Source of the DNA: Fidelibacterota bacterium
GTDB lineage: Bacteria > Bipolaricaulota > Bipolaricaulia > Bipolaricaulales > Bipolaricaulaceae
Assembly: GCA_024277405.1 (NCBI GenBank)
Contig: JAJRVI010000168.1
Span: 1-12,648, forward strand
Direction: 5' to 3'
DNA: 12,648 nt
Of this stretch, positions 7,039 to 12,648 are shown in pieces. The number at the start of each line of letters is the position of its first letter. The stretch's first letter is position 1. The notes beneath the pieces were generated by a model. That model saw only the letters and a list, made by a program, of their open reading frames with translations, was not told the origin of the DNA and did no database searches. A program made the position numbers and the translations under genes.

Positions 7039-7562
7039 TGGAGGGGCTCGACCTCCCTGTGGGAGATGGCAGTCAGCTTTTCATAGCCGATGGAGTAGAG
7101 GTGCTTCGCCCGCTCGGGATCCCCGTGGATCGCCACCACGTCCGCGATGAAGAGCTCGTGGTCCCCAGTTTTCACCCTCTCCTTTACCCGGCACTCATAA
7201 CACACGGTGGCCCCCTCGATTAGCGGAGGCCTCACCACCTTGGCGGGGATCGTCTTGAGGCCGGCCTCGGCGAGCTTGTCCCTCCCGCGCCCGGAGACGG
7301 TGCCGCAGTGCCACGCCCCCTGCCACTGGTCCTCCGCGGGGAAGGCGAGGACGAACTCGCCGCAGTGGTCCAGGCACTCGTAGGAATAACGCTTGGGGCC
7401 CACGGCGATGGCGATCATCGGCGGCCCCCACGAGACGTAAGTCCACCACCCGAGGCCGATGGCGTTCGGCTTCCCTTCCTTGTCCACCGTCACCGCGAGC
7501 ACATACGGGTACGGGGAAGCCAACTTCAACGCCTCTTCCCAGGAGATCTCCTTCAGCATCAT
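7035..7562 (-). CDS. Flavin reductase-like, FMN-binding split-barrel protein
   Basis: This protein of about 175 residues has the flavin reductase-like (RutF/FeR-type) split-barrel fold, whose members bind FMN and often reduce flavins or act as two-component oxidoreductases. Near the N-terminus, SPYPYVLAVTVDKEGKPNAI and GLGWWTYVSWGPPMIAIAV match the first strands and FMN-binding region. YSYECLDHCGEFVLAFP is the usual segment before the dimer loop, and TGDHELFIADVVAIHGD is a hallmark of the family. Two ATG codons are adjacent (7562 and 7559). A purine run GAGGGGGG touches the first, giving the second better spacing, so the protein could be 174 residues. The frame stays open further upstream, but that extension is arginine/glycine-rich and unlike protein. 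It is first in a transcript with the aminotransferase. Its partner and electron acceptor are unknown. Confidence 0.85.
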   Translation of the reverse strand: MMLKEISWEEALKLASPYPYVLAVTVDKEGKPNAIGLGWWTYVSWGPPMIAIAVGPKRYSYECLDHCGEFVLAFPAEDQWQGAWHCGTVSGRGRDKLAEAGLKTIPAKVVRPPLIEGATVCYECRVKERVKTGDHELFIADVVAIHGDPERAKHLYSIGYEKLTAISHREVEPLQ

Positions 7563-7639
7563 CCCCCCTCGACGAATATCCCGTCCACCGCGACCTCGAG
7601 GCCCCGGAGGATCCCGGGACCCCGCGAGCTTGTACCATG

Positions 7640-7654
7640 CCCGTCCAAGACGGG
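7640..7654 (-). promoter_or_regulatory. Perfect 6-bp hairpin in the flavin reductase leader
   Basis: CCCGTC, a 3-base loop and GACGGG form a perfect inverted repeat about 78 bases upstream of the flavin reductase start. No T tract follows on the minus strand, so a simple terminator is unlikely. It could be a regulatory RNA hairpin, an operator, or chance in GC-rich DNA. Confidence 0.3.
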
Positions 7655-7750
7655 GCCCTCGATGGGAGAAACTGTGAGGGACCGATCCTCCGGACAAATC
7701 TGCGGCGTTTACGGTGATGCTCCCCGATGTAATGGACGTGATCCGGCTTA

Positions 7751-7756
7751 ATTATA
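7751..7756 (-). promoter_or_regulatory. Consensus -10 box upstream of the flavin reductase unit
   Basis: The minus strand reads TATAAT at 7756-7751 inside an AT-rich pocket that stands out from the GC-rich surroundings. The -35 at standard spacing is weak. Transcription from here would give a leader of about 180 bases. A second, poorer candidate, GATATT at 7580-7575, would start the message on the purine-rich stretch just before the ATG. Confidence 0.4.
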
Positions 7757-7936
7757 ACCTTAGACGAATGCCAAACGATTGGATGTGGCCCAAGACGGGG
7801 AAGTCGGCGCCCCGGCCAGGTCTGACCCGGAACCGAGGTTTTCCACCCGGATCTCTGTTCCCAGGGAGGAGGCCGAGCAGGGATGGGCCAGGGGTATGGA
7901 ATGGGAAGATCGTCAACTCGTGGGTCCCCGACGCCC

Positions 7937-8332
7937 CTATCTTCCTGCGGCAGATGACCTCTGCCCTCGTGGGAACCCAAGCACACCGGTGGGGCCGCGG
8001 TCCGTGTCTCTGTCCCCCGCGATGGTCGCCGGGAAAACCTGCAGAACATGCCCAAGGAAGAGCCGAAGGGATATGACCGCGAGCGCCAACAGAAGGACCA
8101 ACCCCCAGAACGGAATCTCCAATCTCACCTGGTAGATCCCCCAGATTACCGCTGCGCTCAGGGATCCCCGTGCCAGGGACCACAGGGCGACGACCCTCCA
8201 CACTTTCGGAAGGACCTTGAGTTCCTTCCTCCTCCCCATGTGGGCCCGAAGGCGAGCGGCAGCCAGATCCCAGCCCATCAGACACAGGGCCCCAGCGACG
8301 AGGCCGACCCCCATCACCCCCCGCCACACCAC
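7937..8332 (-). CDS. Hydrophobic membrane protein, downstream part of a TAG-split frame
   Basis: This frame gives 131 residues from the GTG at 8332, or 125 from the ATG at 8314 (preceded by GGGGGGTG). Three membrane segments are visible in the long form: residues about 5-24 (GVMGVGLVAGALCLMGWDLA), 48-67 (ALWSLARGSLSAAVIWGIYQ) and 73-94 (IPFWGLVLLLALAVISLRLFLG), with an arginine/lysine-rich loop around 26-43. The family is not recognised. It starts directly after the TAG that ends the upstream 58-residue frame and is in the same reading frame. It may therefore be the second half of one 190-residue, five-helix protein, or a separate small protein translated by reinitiation. The last 25 or so residues are polar and low in complexity. 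It is the final gene of the MoxR operon. Confidence 0.6.
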   Translation of the reverse strand: MVWRGVMGVGLVAGALCLMGWDLAAARLRAHMGRRKELKVLPKVWRVVALWSLARGSLSAAVIWGIYQVRLEIPFWGLVLLLALAVISLRLFLGHVLQVFPATIAGDRDTDRGPTGVLGFPRGQRSSAAGR

Positions 8333-8509
8333 CTAACCACAACCGCCCAGGGCCAGCGCCACCGCTGCCCCCACGCACCGCGCTCCCCCGTACAACGATC
8401 CGACGAGGAAGATGGGGATGGAAGAAAGGATGCCGGGGTGAGCTCCCGCCCACGCCGCCAGAGCGTTTCCCCCCGCGAAAAGGGCTGCCCCGAGGAAGAT
8501 TCCCTTCAT
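8333..8509 (-). CDS. Small membrane protein (58 residues), upstream part of a TAG-split frame
   Basis: The ATG at 8509 overlaps the DUF58 stop as ATGA, the coupling used repeatedly in this window, which argues for a real gene. The product begins MKGIFLGAALFAGGNALAAW. It has two hydrophobic segments (about residues 3-21 and 27-56) and ends GGCG just before TAG at 8335-8333. The same frame continues without a break beyond the TAG into further hydrophobic helices, so the gene may be a truncated or interrupted 190-residue protein. Alternatives are a genuine two-helix protein, a recent nonsense mutation, or a sequencing error. No family is recognised. Its place after MoxR and DUF58 suggests a membrane component of that system, by inference. 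Confidence 0.6.
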   Translation of the reverse strand: MKGIFLGAALFAGGNALAAWAGAHPGILSSIPIFLVGSLYGGARCVGAAVALALGGCG

Positions 8510-9762
8510 CCCTGCCCCCAGTGGACCTCTAGGGCCGCCGCCAACGGGACTTTCGGGTCCCAGATCGCGAGCCTGACCCCCGCGGCGGCAAGACGCGCGT
8601 ACATCAGCTCCCGTTCCAGGGACATAACCTCCAACGCCAACCGCTCCGGACGCCTCCTCGCCTTTTCCCGGAGGAGTGAAAGGGGATCGGGTATCACCAG
8701 GCCCACATCGTAGCCCTTGAGGGCCAATAGGCGGAGATACCCCTCGTCATCGGCGGCCAACGGGGATACCACGATCACCGAAGATCCCCCGGGGAAGAAC
8801 CGCAACGGGAGCGCCCTCAGCTCGGCGAAGGCGAACGACTCCCCCGGCTCCGCCCCGGCCAGGGAGCAGAGGATGCGGTAACGGTGAACCCGGCCCGACC
8901 CCGGCGGAAGCCAGCGAGGCCACTTCCCGTAGAGCAACAGCCCCACGCGATGGCCCACGGCAAGGAGGGAGATCGCCAGCGAGGTCGTGGCCCGTATCAC
9001 GTGATCGAAAGCCTCGGGGCACCCGAGCTCCCGGTACACCCGGGCGCGGCAGTCCACCACCAGCGCCACCTCGGTGGCCCGCTCCTCCTCGTACACGTTC
9101 ACCACCGGCACCCCGTACCGCGCCAGGGCGCGCCAGTTGAGCTTCACCCCGCCCTCGCCGGGGAAATGGGGTCTGGTGCCGAGGAACAGGATTCCTGTCC
9201 CGCCACGGCGGGACGGGATGAGCCCGGGGGTGACCAGGGTGCGCCGGGGGGAGAGGCGTACGCGCCCCAGCCGCTCCACCCTGGGAAGGACCCAGAGCTC
9301 CGCGACGCGGGGGAGCTTCATCCACCGGGAGATGTAGAGGCCGGGGTCGCAGAGTTCAACCACCGGGCCTTCCTGGTACACCCCCCGCGGGGGTATCACG
9401 GCATACTCCCAACTCGCCCCTTCCTTCCCCGGGGCCACACAGAGGCCCGGTTCCCCATCTACCATGTTTTGCCGAATCCGTTCGTCCTCGGATAGGAAAA
9501 CGACCCCATACCGCCCCTTGCGTAGCCGGATCTCGACGCGTCCACGGACCGTATCACCCTCCTCCACTATGTGCCTCTCGAAGGAGGCCTGTCCTTCCAC
9601 GTAGGCATCCTGCAGCCGGGCAGCCTCCATGAGCCCCAGGAGCAGTCGCGTGAACAAAAAGGCCCCGAAGAGAATAAGCGGCGCGGAAGCCAAAAGTAAC
9701 CCCGCGAAGACAGCTCCCACAGCGATCCAGATCTCGAACCTCAGCTTTCCACGCGGCTCCAC
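8506..9762 (-). CDS. DUF58 domain protein with N-terminal membrane anchor
   Basis: This 418-residue protein has two adjacent hydrophobic helices at about residues 9-26 and 28-45, then a beta-rich region (55-160), then the DUF58 core. The core signature is at about 195-217: GTRPHFPGEG followed by GVKLNWRALARYG, equivalent to the family's PGD...I-W-A-AR pattern, then VNVYEEERATEVALVVD. DUF58 proteins usually accompany MoxR ATPases and carry a von Willebrand A-like fold after this point. The expected metal-site DxSxS motif here reads DCRAR (237-241), lacking both serines, so metal binding is doubtful. The GTG start lies inside the MoxR 3' end (22-base overlap) with AAGGTGGA just upstream. The stop overlaps the next gene as ATGA. 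The role is probably envelope-associated partner or adaptor of the ATPase; the specific function is unknown. Confidence 0.85.
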   Translation of the reverse strand: MEPRGKLRFEIWIAVGAVFAGLLLASAPLILFGAFLFTRLLLGLMEAARLQDAYVEGQASFERHIVEEGDTVRGRVEIRLRKGRYGVVFLSEDERIRQNMVDGEPGLCVAPGKEGASWEYAVIPPRGVYQEGPVVELCDPGLYISRWMKLPRVAELWVLPRVERLGRVRLSPRRTLVTPGLIPSRRGGTGILFLGTRPHFPGEGGVKLNWRALARYGVPVVNVYEEERATEVALVVDCRARVYRELGCPEAFDHVIRATTSLAISLLAVGHRVGLLLYGKWPRWLPPGSGRVHRYRILCSLAGAEPGESFAFAELRALPLRFFPGGSSVIVVSPLAADDEGYLRLLALKGYDVGLVIPDPLSLLREKARRRPERLALEVMSLERELMYARLAAAGVRLAIWDPKVPLAAALEVHWGQG

Positions 9763-10712
9763 CGTTCCACCTTGGGGACGGGGACACGCTGCAGTATCCC
9801 GTGGACGATCTCCTCCGGGGGGAGATGGCGATGCCAGAGCTCGGGTTTCAGGAGCAGCCGGTGGGCCAGGGCCGGCACGGCCACCGCCTTGACGTCGTCG
9901 GGCACCACGAAGTCCCGCCCCTCCAGGGCCGCCCGGGCCCGGGAGAGGAGGAACAGGGCCAGCGTCCCTCGGGGGCTCGCCCCGAGCTCCAGGTACTGGT
10001 GCGACCGGGTTTCCTCCACGATCCGGACCATGTACTCCATGAGGTCGGGCTCCACGTGGACACCCTCCAGTGCCCGCTGGGCCTTTCGGAACTCATCGGC
10101 GTCGGTAACCCTGCGGATCTCGGGCTCTGGCCGCCCGCGCTCCATGCGGCGCCGCAGGATCTCCACCTCCTCCTCCCGGGAGGGGTACCCGAACCGCAGC
10201 CGCACCAGGAATCGATCCAACTGCGCCTCGGGGAGAGGGAAAGTCCCCTCGTGCTCGATGGGGTTCTGGGTGGCCACCACGAGGAACGGCCGCGGCAGGG
10301 GATGGGAAACCCCTTCGAGCGTGACCTGTCCCTCCTGCATCGCCTCGAGCAGTGCCGACTGTGTCCTGGGGGTGGCACGGTTTATCTCATCGGCCAGAAG
10401 CAGCTGGGCGAATATAGGGCCGGGGCGGAACTCGAACTCCCCCTGATCGCGCCGAAACACATAGCTACCCGTGATATCGGCAGGGAGGAGATCAGGGGTG
10501 AACTGGATCCGCTTGAACTCGAGCCCCATGGCCCGGGCCAGGGATCTCGCGGCCAGGGTCTTGGCCAACCCCGGGACGTCCTCGATGAGCACGTGTCCGC
10601 CAGCGAGGAAGGCCATGAGGATGAGCCTCAAGGACTCACGCTTCCCCACCACCGCCCGCTCCACCTCCGCGAGGACCCGTTCGGCCCACGCGGCCACCTC
10701 TTCGGGCCTCAA
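9741..10712 (-). CDS. MoxR-family AAA+ ATPase
   Basis: This 323-residue cytoplasmic AAA+ ATPase belongs to the MoxR group, whose members act as chaperone-like ATPases in complex maturation or envelope stress. Motifs: Walker A EDVPGLAKT (44-52, Lys51), Walker B LLLADEIN (104-111, Asp108/Glu109), the MoxR block RATPRTQSALLEAMQEGQVT (112-131), sensor 1 Asn150 in VVATQNP, arginine finger Arg167 in LPEAQLDRFL, and sensor 2 Arg248 in GASPRG. The C-terminal lid is complete and the length typical. The start is TTG at 10712-10710, supported by a near-ideal GGAGGTGA at 10726-10719 with a 6-base spacer. The TTG overlaps the preceding stop as TTGA. It sits between a small membrane protein and the DUF58 partner, the usual MoxR operon core. 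Confidence 0.94.
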   Translation of the reverse strand: MRPEEVAAWAERVLAEVERAVVGKRESLRLILMAFLAGGHVLIEDVPGLAKTLAARSLARAMGLEFKRIQFTPDLLPADITGSYVFRRDQGEFEFRPGPIFAQLLLADEINRATPRTQSALLEAMQEGQVTLEGVSHPLPRPFLVVATQNPIEHEGTFPLPEAQLDRFLVRLRFGYPSREEEVEILRRRMERGRPEPEIRRVTDADEFRKAQRALEGVHVEPDLMEYMVRIVEETRSHQYLELGASPRGTLALFLLSRARAALEGRDFVVPDDVKAVAVPALAHRLLLKPELWHRHLPPEEIVHGILQRVPVPKVERWSRVES

Positions 10713-11227
10713 CGTACGTCACCTCCGTGCATAAGCCCCCGGACCTCGGCGATGGCCTGTTCCAGGGCGCGGTGGAAGGCCTCCGGAGACATCTTCCCCG
10801 AAGGGGAGAAGCCCCACGTCCGGCCCTCCTCGGCCTCCTCCGGTGCGGACTCCGGGGATGATCCACGTCCAAAAGCGATCGCCGACGCGGCCAACCGCGA
10901 GAGCCTCCTGGCCAAGGATTCCCGTATCCTGGGGGATCGTGGGGCGAGTTCGATACAAGCAGCTAGGTCCTCCCACCGGGCGAGATAGCTCCTTTTGGAC
11001 TCCCTTTTCCGTGGCCGTAGGGAGCCACGCGTGATGGGCGGCAGGACCGCCAACGTTCCCATGATCACCACCAGCACCCAAAGGAACCTCTCGGGGAAGG
11101 AGACGAGGAACCGGGCGACCTCCACCACAGCACGCGCCAGTGGCTCAAGGATGCCACGGCCTCCGAGGAGGATCCCCACGGTCGCCACCAGCCCGACGCC
11201 GATCGCGGTCCTAGTGCGTCCGCTCAC
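10709..11227 (-). CDS. Hypothetical two-helix membrane protein of a MoxR operon
   Basis: This 172-residue protein is not recognised. It has two hydrophobic segments at about residues 8-23 (IGVGLVATVGILLGG) and 47-65 (RFLWVLVVIMGTLAVLPPI). A basic cytoplasmic-type stretch follows (RGSLRPRKRESKRSY, 67-81), then an alanine/arginine-rich, probably helical region, an acidic patch (ESAPEEAEEG, 126-135) and a C-terminal helix (MSPEAFHRALEQAIAEVRGL). The GTG start at 11227 is supported by GGAGGGAG at 11241-11234 with the spacer CGTACG. It overlaps the upstream gene by 17 bases, and its stop overlaps the MoxR start. The position between a DUF4129-like protein and MoxR, with tight coupling on both sides, makes a role in the same complex likely, by inference only. 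Confidence 0.8.
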   Translation of the reverse strand: MSGRTRTAIGVGLVATVGILLGGRGILEPLARAVVEVARFLVSFPERFLWVLVVIMGTLAVLPPITRGSLRPRKRESKRSYLARWEDLAACIELAPRSPRIRESLARRLSRLAASAIAFGRGSSPESAPEEAEEGRTWGFSPSGKMSPEAFHRALEQAIAEVRGLMHGGDVR

Positions 11228-12089
11228 CGTACGCTCCCTCCAGCGCCCGCAGAGCTCGGAGCGCCCGCTCCCTACGGAAAGGATCCCTTTTGTTGCCGTA
11301 ACGGACCTCCTCGAAGAGCCGGGTCAGTTCCGGGATCGCCCAGTGATCGAACCCCCATGCTCTGAACCGGATCGCGAGCTCCCGTGGGGTGAGGGCGGGG
11401 GCATCCCCACGTCCCCCGACCCTGGGGGAAAGGAGCTCCACCATCCGGGCCCAGCAGCGGATCACCACTTCCTCCAATCCGTATCCCTCCTCCAGCTCTC
11501 GTCGGGCCTGCCCGGCTATACGCCCCAGCTCCCGCTCGACGGGGATCTCGCCGGCCTTCCTCCGTCCTTTGGGGAGAAACAGGAAGGCGAGGAGGGAGGT
11601 GACGACGAAGATGCCCATGGACGCCGAAACCAGAGCCCAGGTGGGAAGACCTTCCCCCTCGAGCGGCGCTGGGGGGAGGGTGTCCCCGGCCTGAGGGGGC
11701 ATCGTGTCCGCGGGCCTTATGGGCTCGCCGGATACCGGTGGAGGTTCCTCCTGCTGGGGGAGGGGTTCGAGCTGGCCGAGGATGAGATAGAGGGCGAGGG
11801 CCAAAGCTCCGAGGATGAGCAGCCGCCTGAGGGCCCATCGTCTCATCCGCCTGTCGAGGGTCGCGACGATGAGCCCGAGGACGGCTAAGGCGGTGAACCC
11901 GAGGAAGATGCCCCGCAAAAGCGTCCCGAACCACGGCCAAAGGGGCCGGATCTCCACCGCTTGGGGCTCGGGGAGAGGTGGGGACGTGTAGGTGAAGAGC
12001 CCGCCTCGAAACCGGAGATCCCGTACCCCCAACCCCAGGAGCAACAGGACCGCCACCGCCAGAAACCCATATCCCAAAGGCCTCCTCAT
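11211..12089 (-). CDS. DUF4129-like multi-helix membrane protein
   Basis: From the ATG at 12089 the product is 292 residues, with hydrophobic segments at about 5-21, 56-77, 86-104 and 150-172. A proline-rich, acidic extracytoplasmic-type loop (about 107-148, with repeated PPQ/PPP) lies between the third and fourth. The C-terminal soluble part (about 180-290) resembles the DUF4129 domain seen beside MoxR and DUF58 genes. LTPRELAIRFRAWGF (233-247) and IPELTRLFEEVRYGNKRD (252-269) are the typical closing motifs. The start is not secure: a TTG at 12095 is in frame, and the frame also stays open to 12200, but that extension is polar and unlike a membrane-protein N-terminus. No good ribosome binding site precedes the ATG; a promoter very close upstream suggests a leaderless or near-leaderless message. 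It is the first gene of the MoxR operon and overlaps the next by 17 bases. Confidence 0.75.
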   Translation of the reverse strand: MRRPLGYGFLAVAVLLLLGLGVRDLRFRGGLFTYTSPPLPEPQAVEIRPLWPWFGTLLRGIFLGFTALAVLGLIVATLDRRMRRWALRRLLILGALALALYLILGQLEPLPQQEEPPPVSGEPIRPADTMPPQAGDTLPPAPLEGEGLPTWALVSASMGIFVVTSLLAFLFLPKGRRKAGEIPVERELGRIAGQARRELEEGYGLEEVVIRCWARMVELLSPRVGGRGDAPALTPRELAIRFRAWGFDHWAIPELTRLFEEVRYGNKRDPFRRERALRALRALEGAYGERTH

Positions 12090-12097
12090 CCTCAATA

Positions 12098-12126
12098 AGG
12101 CTATCCCCCGGGCGCCGGGTTTACAA
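12098..12126 (-). promoter_or_regulatory. Candidate promoter of the MoxR operon
   Basis: On the minus strand TTGTAA (12126-12121, 4 of 6 to the -35 consensus) is followed by exactly 17 bases and then TAGCCT (12103-12098, with the key T, A and final T of a -10). The ATG at 12089 lies 8 bases beyond, so the transcript would begin almost at the start codon. Spacing is ideal but the -10 match is only moderate. Confidence 0.4.
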
Positions 12127-12175
12127 TGGGGTTCTCCTCTTGGGCAAACTTCCGGTGGTGATCCGCAATGATAAG

Positions 12176-12196
12176 GGGAACGCTGGGTGAGTTCCC
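12176..12196. other. Inverted repeat downstream of the Uma2-family gene
   Basis: GGGAAC and GTTCCC form a perfect 6-bp stem around a 9-base loop, about 58 bases beyond the Uma2-family stop. On the minus strand it is followed by CTTATCATT, which is not a clear T tract. It may be a weak terminator or mRNA-end stem, or an operator. The rest of the 164-base gap holds only the candidate promoter described separately. Confidence 0.3.
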
Positions 12197-12253
12197 GCAA
12201 GCTGGGTCAACTCCTCAAGGCCCGAGGGCTTATAGGCATACATCGTTTACCAA

Positions 12254-12648
12254 CTAACTTTCGTCCGCCTCCGTGCCGGCGAATATATCCTTCACCGGGA
12301 CCTCGAACCCAGAAAGGAGCTCAGAACGAACGATTTCCCCTTCACGGAAAACCCCCAAAGTCTCGTAGACGTGGCCCCGCAGGGTGAATACTTCAACCGT
12401 GCGCTTTTGGGGATCCACGATCCAGTACTCTCTCACCCCGGCCTTAGCATACTCGGAGAACTTCTCCCCCCGGTCCACTTCCCGTGTGCCGAGGGATATG
12501 ACCTCCACCACGAGATCCGGCACCCCGCAGACCTTCTCCCCCACTCGGTCCCGGTGTTCGGCGGAGATGAAGAAGATATCGGGCTCGCGGATCTTGCCCG
12601 GCCAAAGCCTCACGGGAAGCGGCGCTACTTCCACTACTCCAAGTCCCC
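12254..12648 (-). CDS. Uma2-family (PD-(D/E)XK fold) putative endonuclease, 5' end cut by window edge
   Basis: The open frame runs from the right edge to TAG at 12256-12254, giving about 131 C-terminal residues. It reads GLGVVEVAPLPVRLWPGKIR at the edge, then EPDIFFIS, PDLVVEVISLGTREVDRGEK, and KAGVREYWIVDPQKRTVEVF. These are the classic Uma2 (DUF820) motifs. EPD, the VVEV strand and the Arg/Asp/Lys segment supply the acidic and lysine residues of the restriction-endonuclease-like fold. The N-terminal third is missing because the gene starts outside the window; an internal ATG or GTG should not be taken as the start. Uma2 proteins are widespread, often multicopy, and of uncertain biological role. 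It is on the same strand as the MoxR operon but 164 bases upstream of its first gene. Confidence 0.88.
   Translation of the reverse strand, partial: GLGVVEVAPLPVRLWPGKIREPDIFFISAEHRDRVGEKVCGVPDLVVEVISLGTREVDRGEKFSEYAKAGVREYWIVDPQKRTVEVFTLRGHVYETLGVFREGEIVRSELLSGFEVPVKDIFAGTEADES

Larger units (their letters stand above)
7563..7936. other. Gene-poor interval, possible long leader of the flavin reductase unit
   Basis: No convincing gene is seen in these 374 bases on either strand; the open frames here are arginine/proline-rich shadows. The minus strand carries a consensus TATAAT, a hairpin at 7640-7654 and very GC-rich, structure-prone sequence before the flavin reductase start. An 11-base direct repeat CCAAGACGGGG occurs at 7645-7655 and 7790-7800. 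No clear hairpin-T terminator follows the upstream membrane-protein gene, so read-through from the MoxR operon cannot be excluded. No FMN riboswitch pattern was recognised. Confidence 0.5.

Noticed and set aside
7559..7708. Short minus-strand frame ending VAVDGIFVEGG with a stop overlapping the flavin reductase ATG
   Set aside because: The ATGA-type overlap is tempting, but no ATG or well-placed start with a ribosome binding site exists in its 49 codons and the sequence matches no family I recognise. Probably chance in an open GC-rich frame.
7645..7800. Direct repeat CCAAGACGGGG (7645-7655 and 7790-7800)
   Set aside because: Only 11 bases and two copies 145 bases apart; no target-site duplication or mobile-element feature. 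Likely chance.
7752..8453. 233-codon minus-strand frame overlapping the membrane-protein genes
   Set aside because: Its composition (Gly, Pro, Arg) is that of an out-of-frame shadow. The hydrophobic, ATGA-coupled frame in the same stretch is the better gene.
9801..10988. 395-codon plus-strand frame opposite the MoxR gene
   Set aside because: Histidine, proline and arginine-rich shadow of the MoxR coding strand, with no motif.
12090..12200. N-terminal extension of the DUF4129-like protein from a TTG at 12200
   Set aside because: The added residues are polar and cysteine/proline-rich, unlike a membrane-protein start, and the best promoter candidate lies inside this extension.

Overview
This is a GC-rich bacterial window (roughly 60-65% G+C by eye). 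Genes are tightly packed and often overlap by 4-22 bases. Starts are a mix of ATG, GTG and TTG, with strong GGAGG-type ribosome binding sites. The EndoQ-type PHP nuclease, a family best known from archaea and a minority of bacteria, together with leaderless-looking promoters and compact packing, would fit a deep-branching or thermophilic bacterium such as Bipolaricaulota/Acetothermia. That placement is a low-confidence guess; no rRNA or phylogenetic marker is present.

Layout. (1) Positions 1-224, minus strand: the 5' end of an endonuclease Q-like PHP-domain gene that runs off the left edge. A 73-bp divergent intergenic region follows, with promoter-like elements on both strands. (2) Positions 298-5810, plus strand: a complete five-gene peptide/nickel-type (Opp/Dpp) ABC importer operon of binding protein, two permeases and two ATPases, ending in a hairpin-T terminator. 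(3) Positions 5848-7562, minus strand: a convergent two-gene unit of flavin reductase followed by a class-V aminotransferase, coupled through a GTGA overlap. (4) Positions 7563-7936: about 370 bp without a convincing gene, holding a consensus -10 box and a hairpin that may form a long leader for unit 3. (5) Positions 7937-12089, minus strand: a MoxR-type operon. In transcription order it holds a DUF4129-like membrane protein, a small two-helix membrane protein, a MoxR AAA+ ATPase, a DUF58 protein, and a hydrophobic membrane protein whose frame is split by one in-frame TAG. (6) Positions 12254-12648, minus strand: a Uma2-family putative endonuclease, cut by the right edge.

How the genes work together. 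The importer operon is a self-sufficient oligopeptide-uptake system. The MoxR, DUF58 and DUF4129 genes are the recurrent core of a chaperone-like envelope system whose client is generally unknown. The small membrane proteins flanking that core are unrecognised. The flavin reductase and PLP enzyme share a transcript, but their joint pathway cannot be read from sequence. I saw no tRNA, rRNA, CRISPR array, insertion sequence or prophage. The most unusual observations are the in-frame TAG, the degenerate DUF58 metal site, the near-duplicate ribosome binding modules in the MoxR operon, and promoters placed almost directly on start codons.
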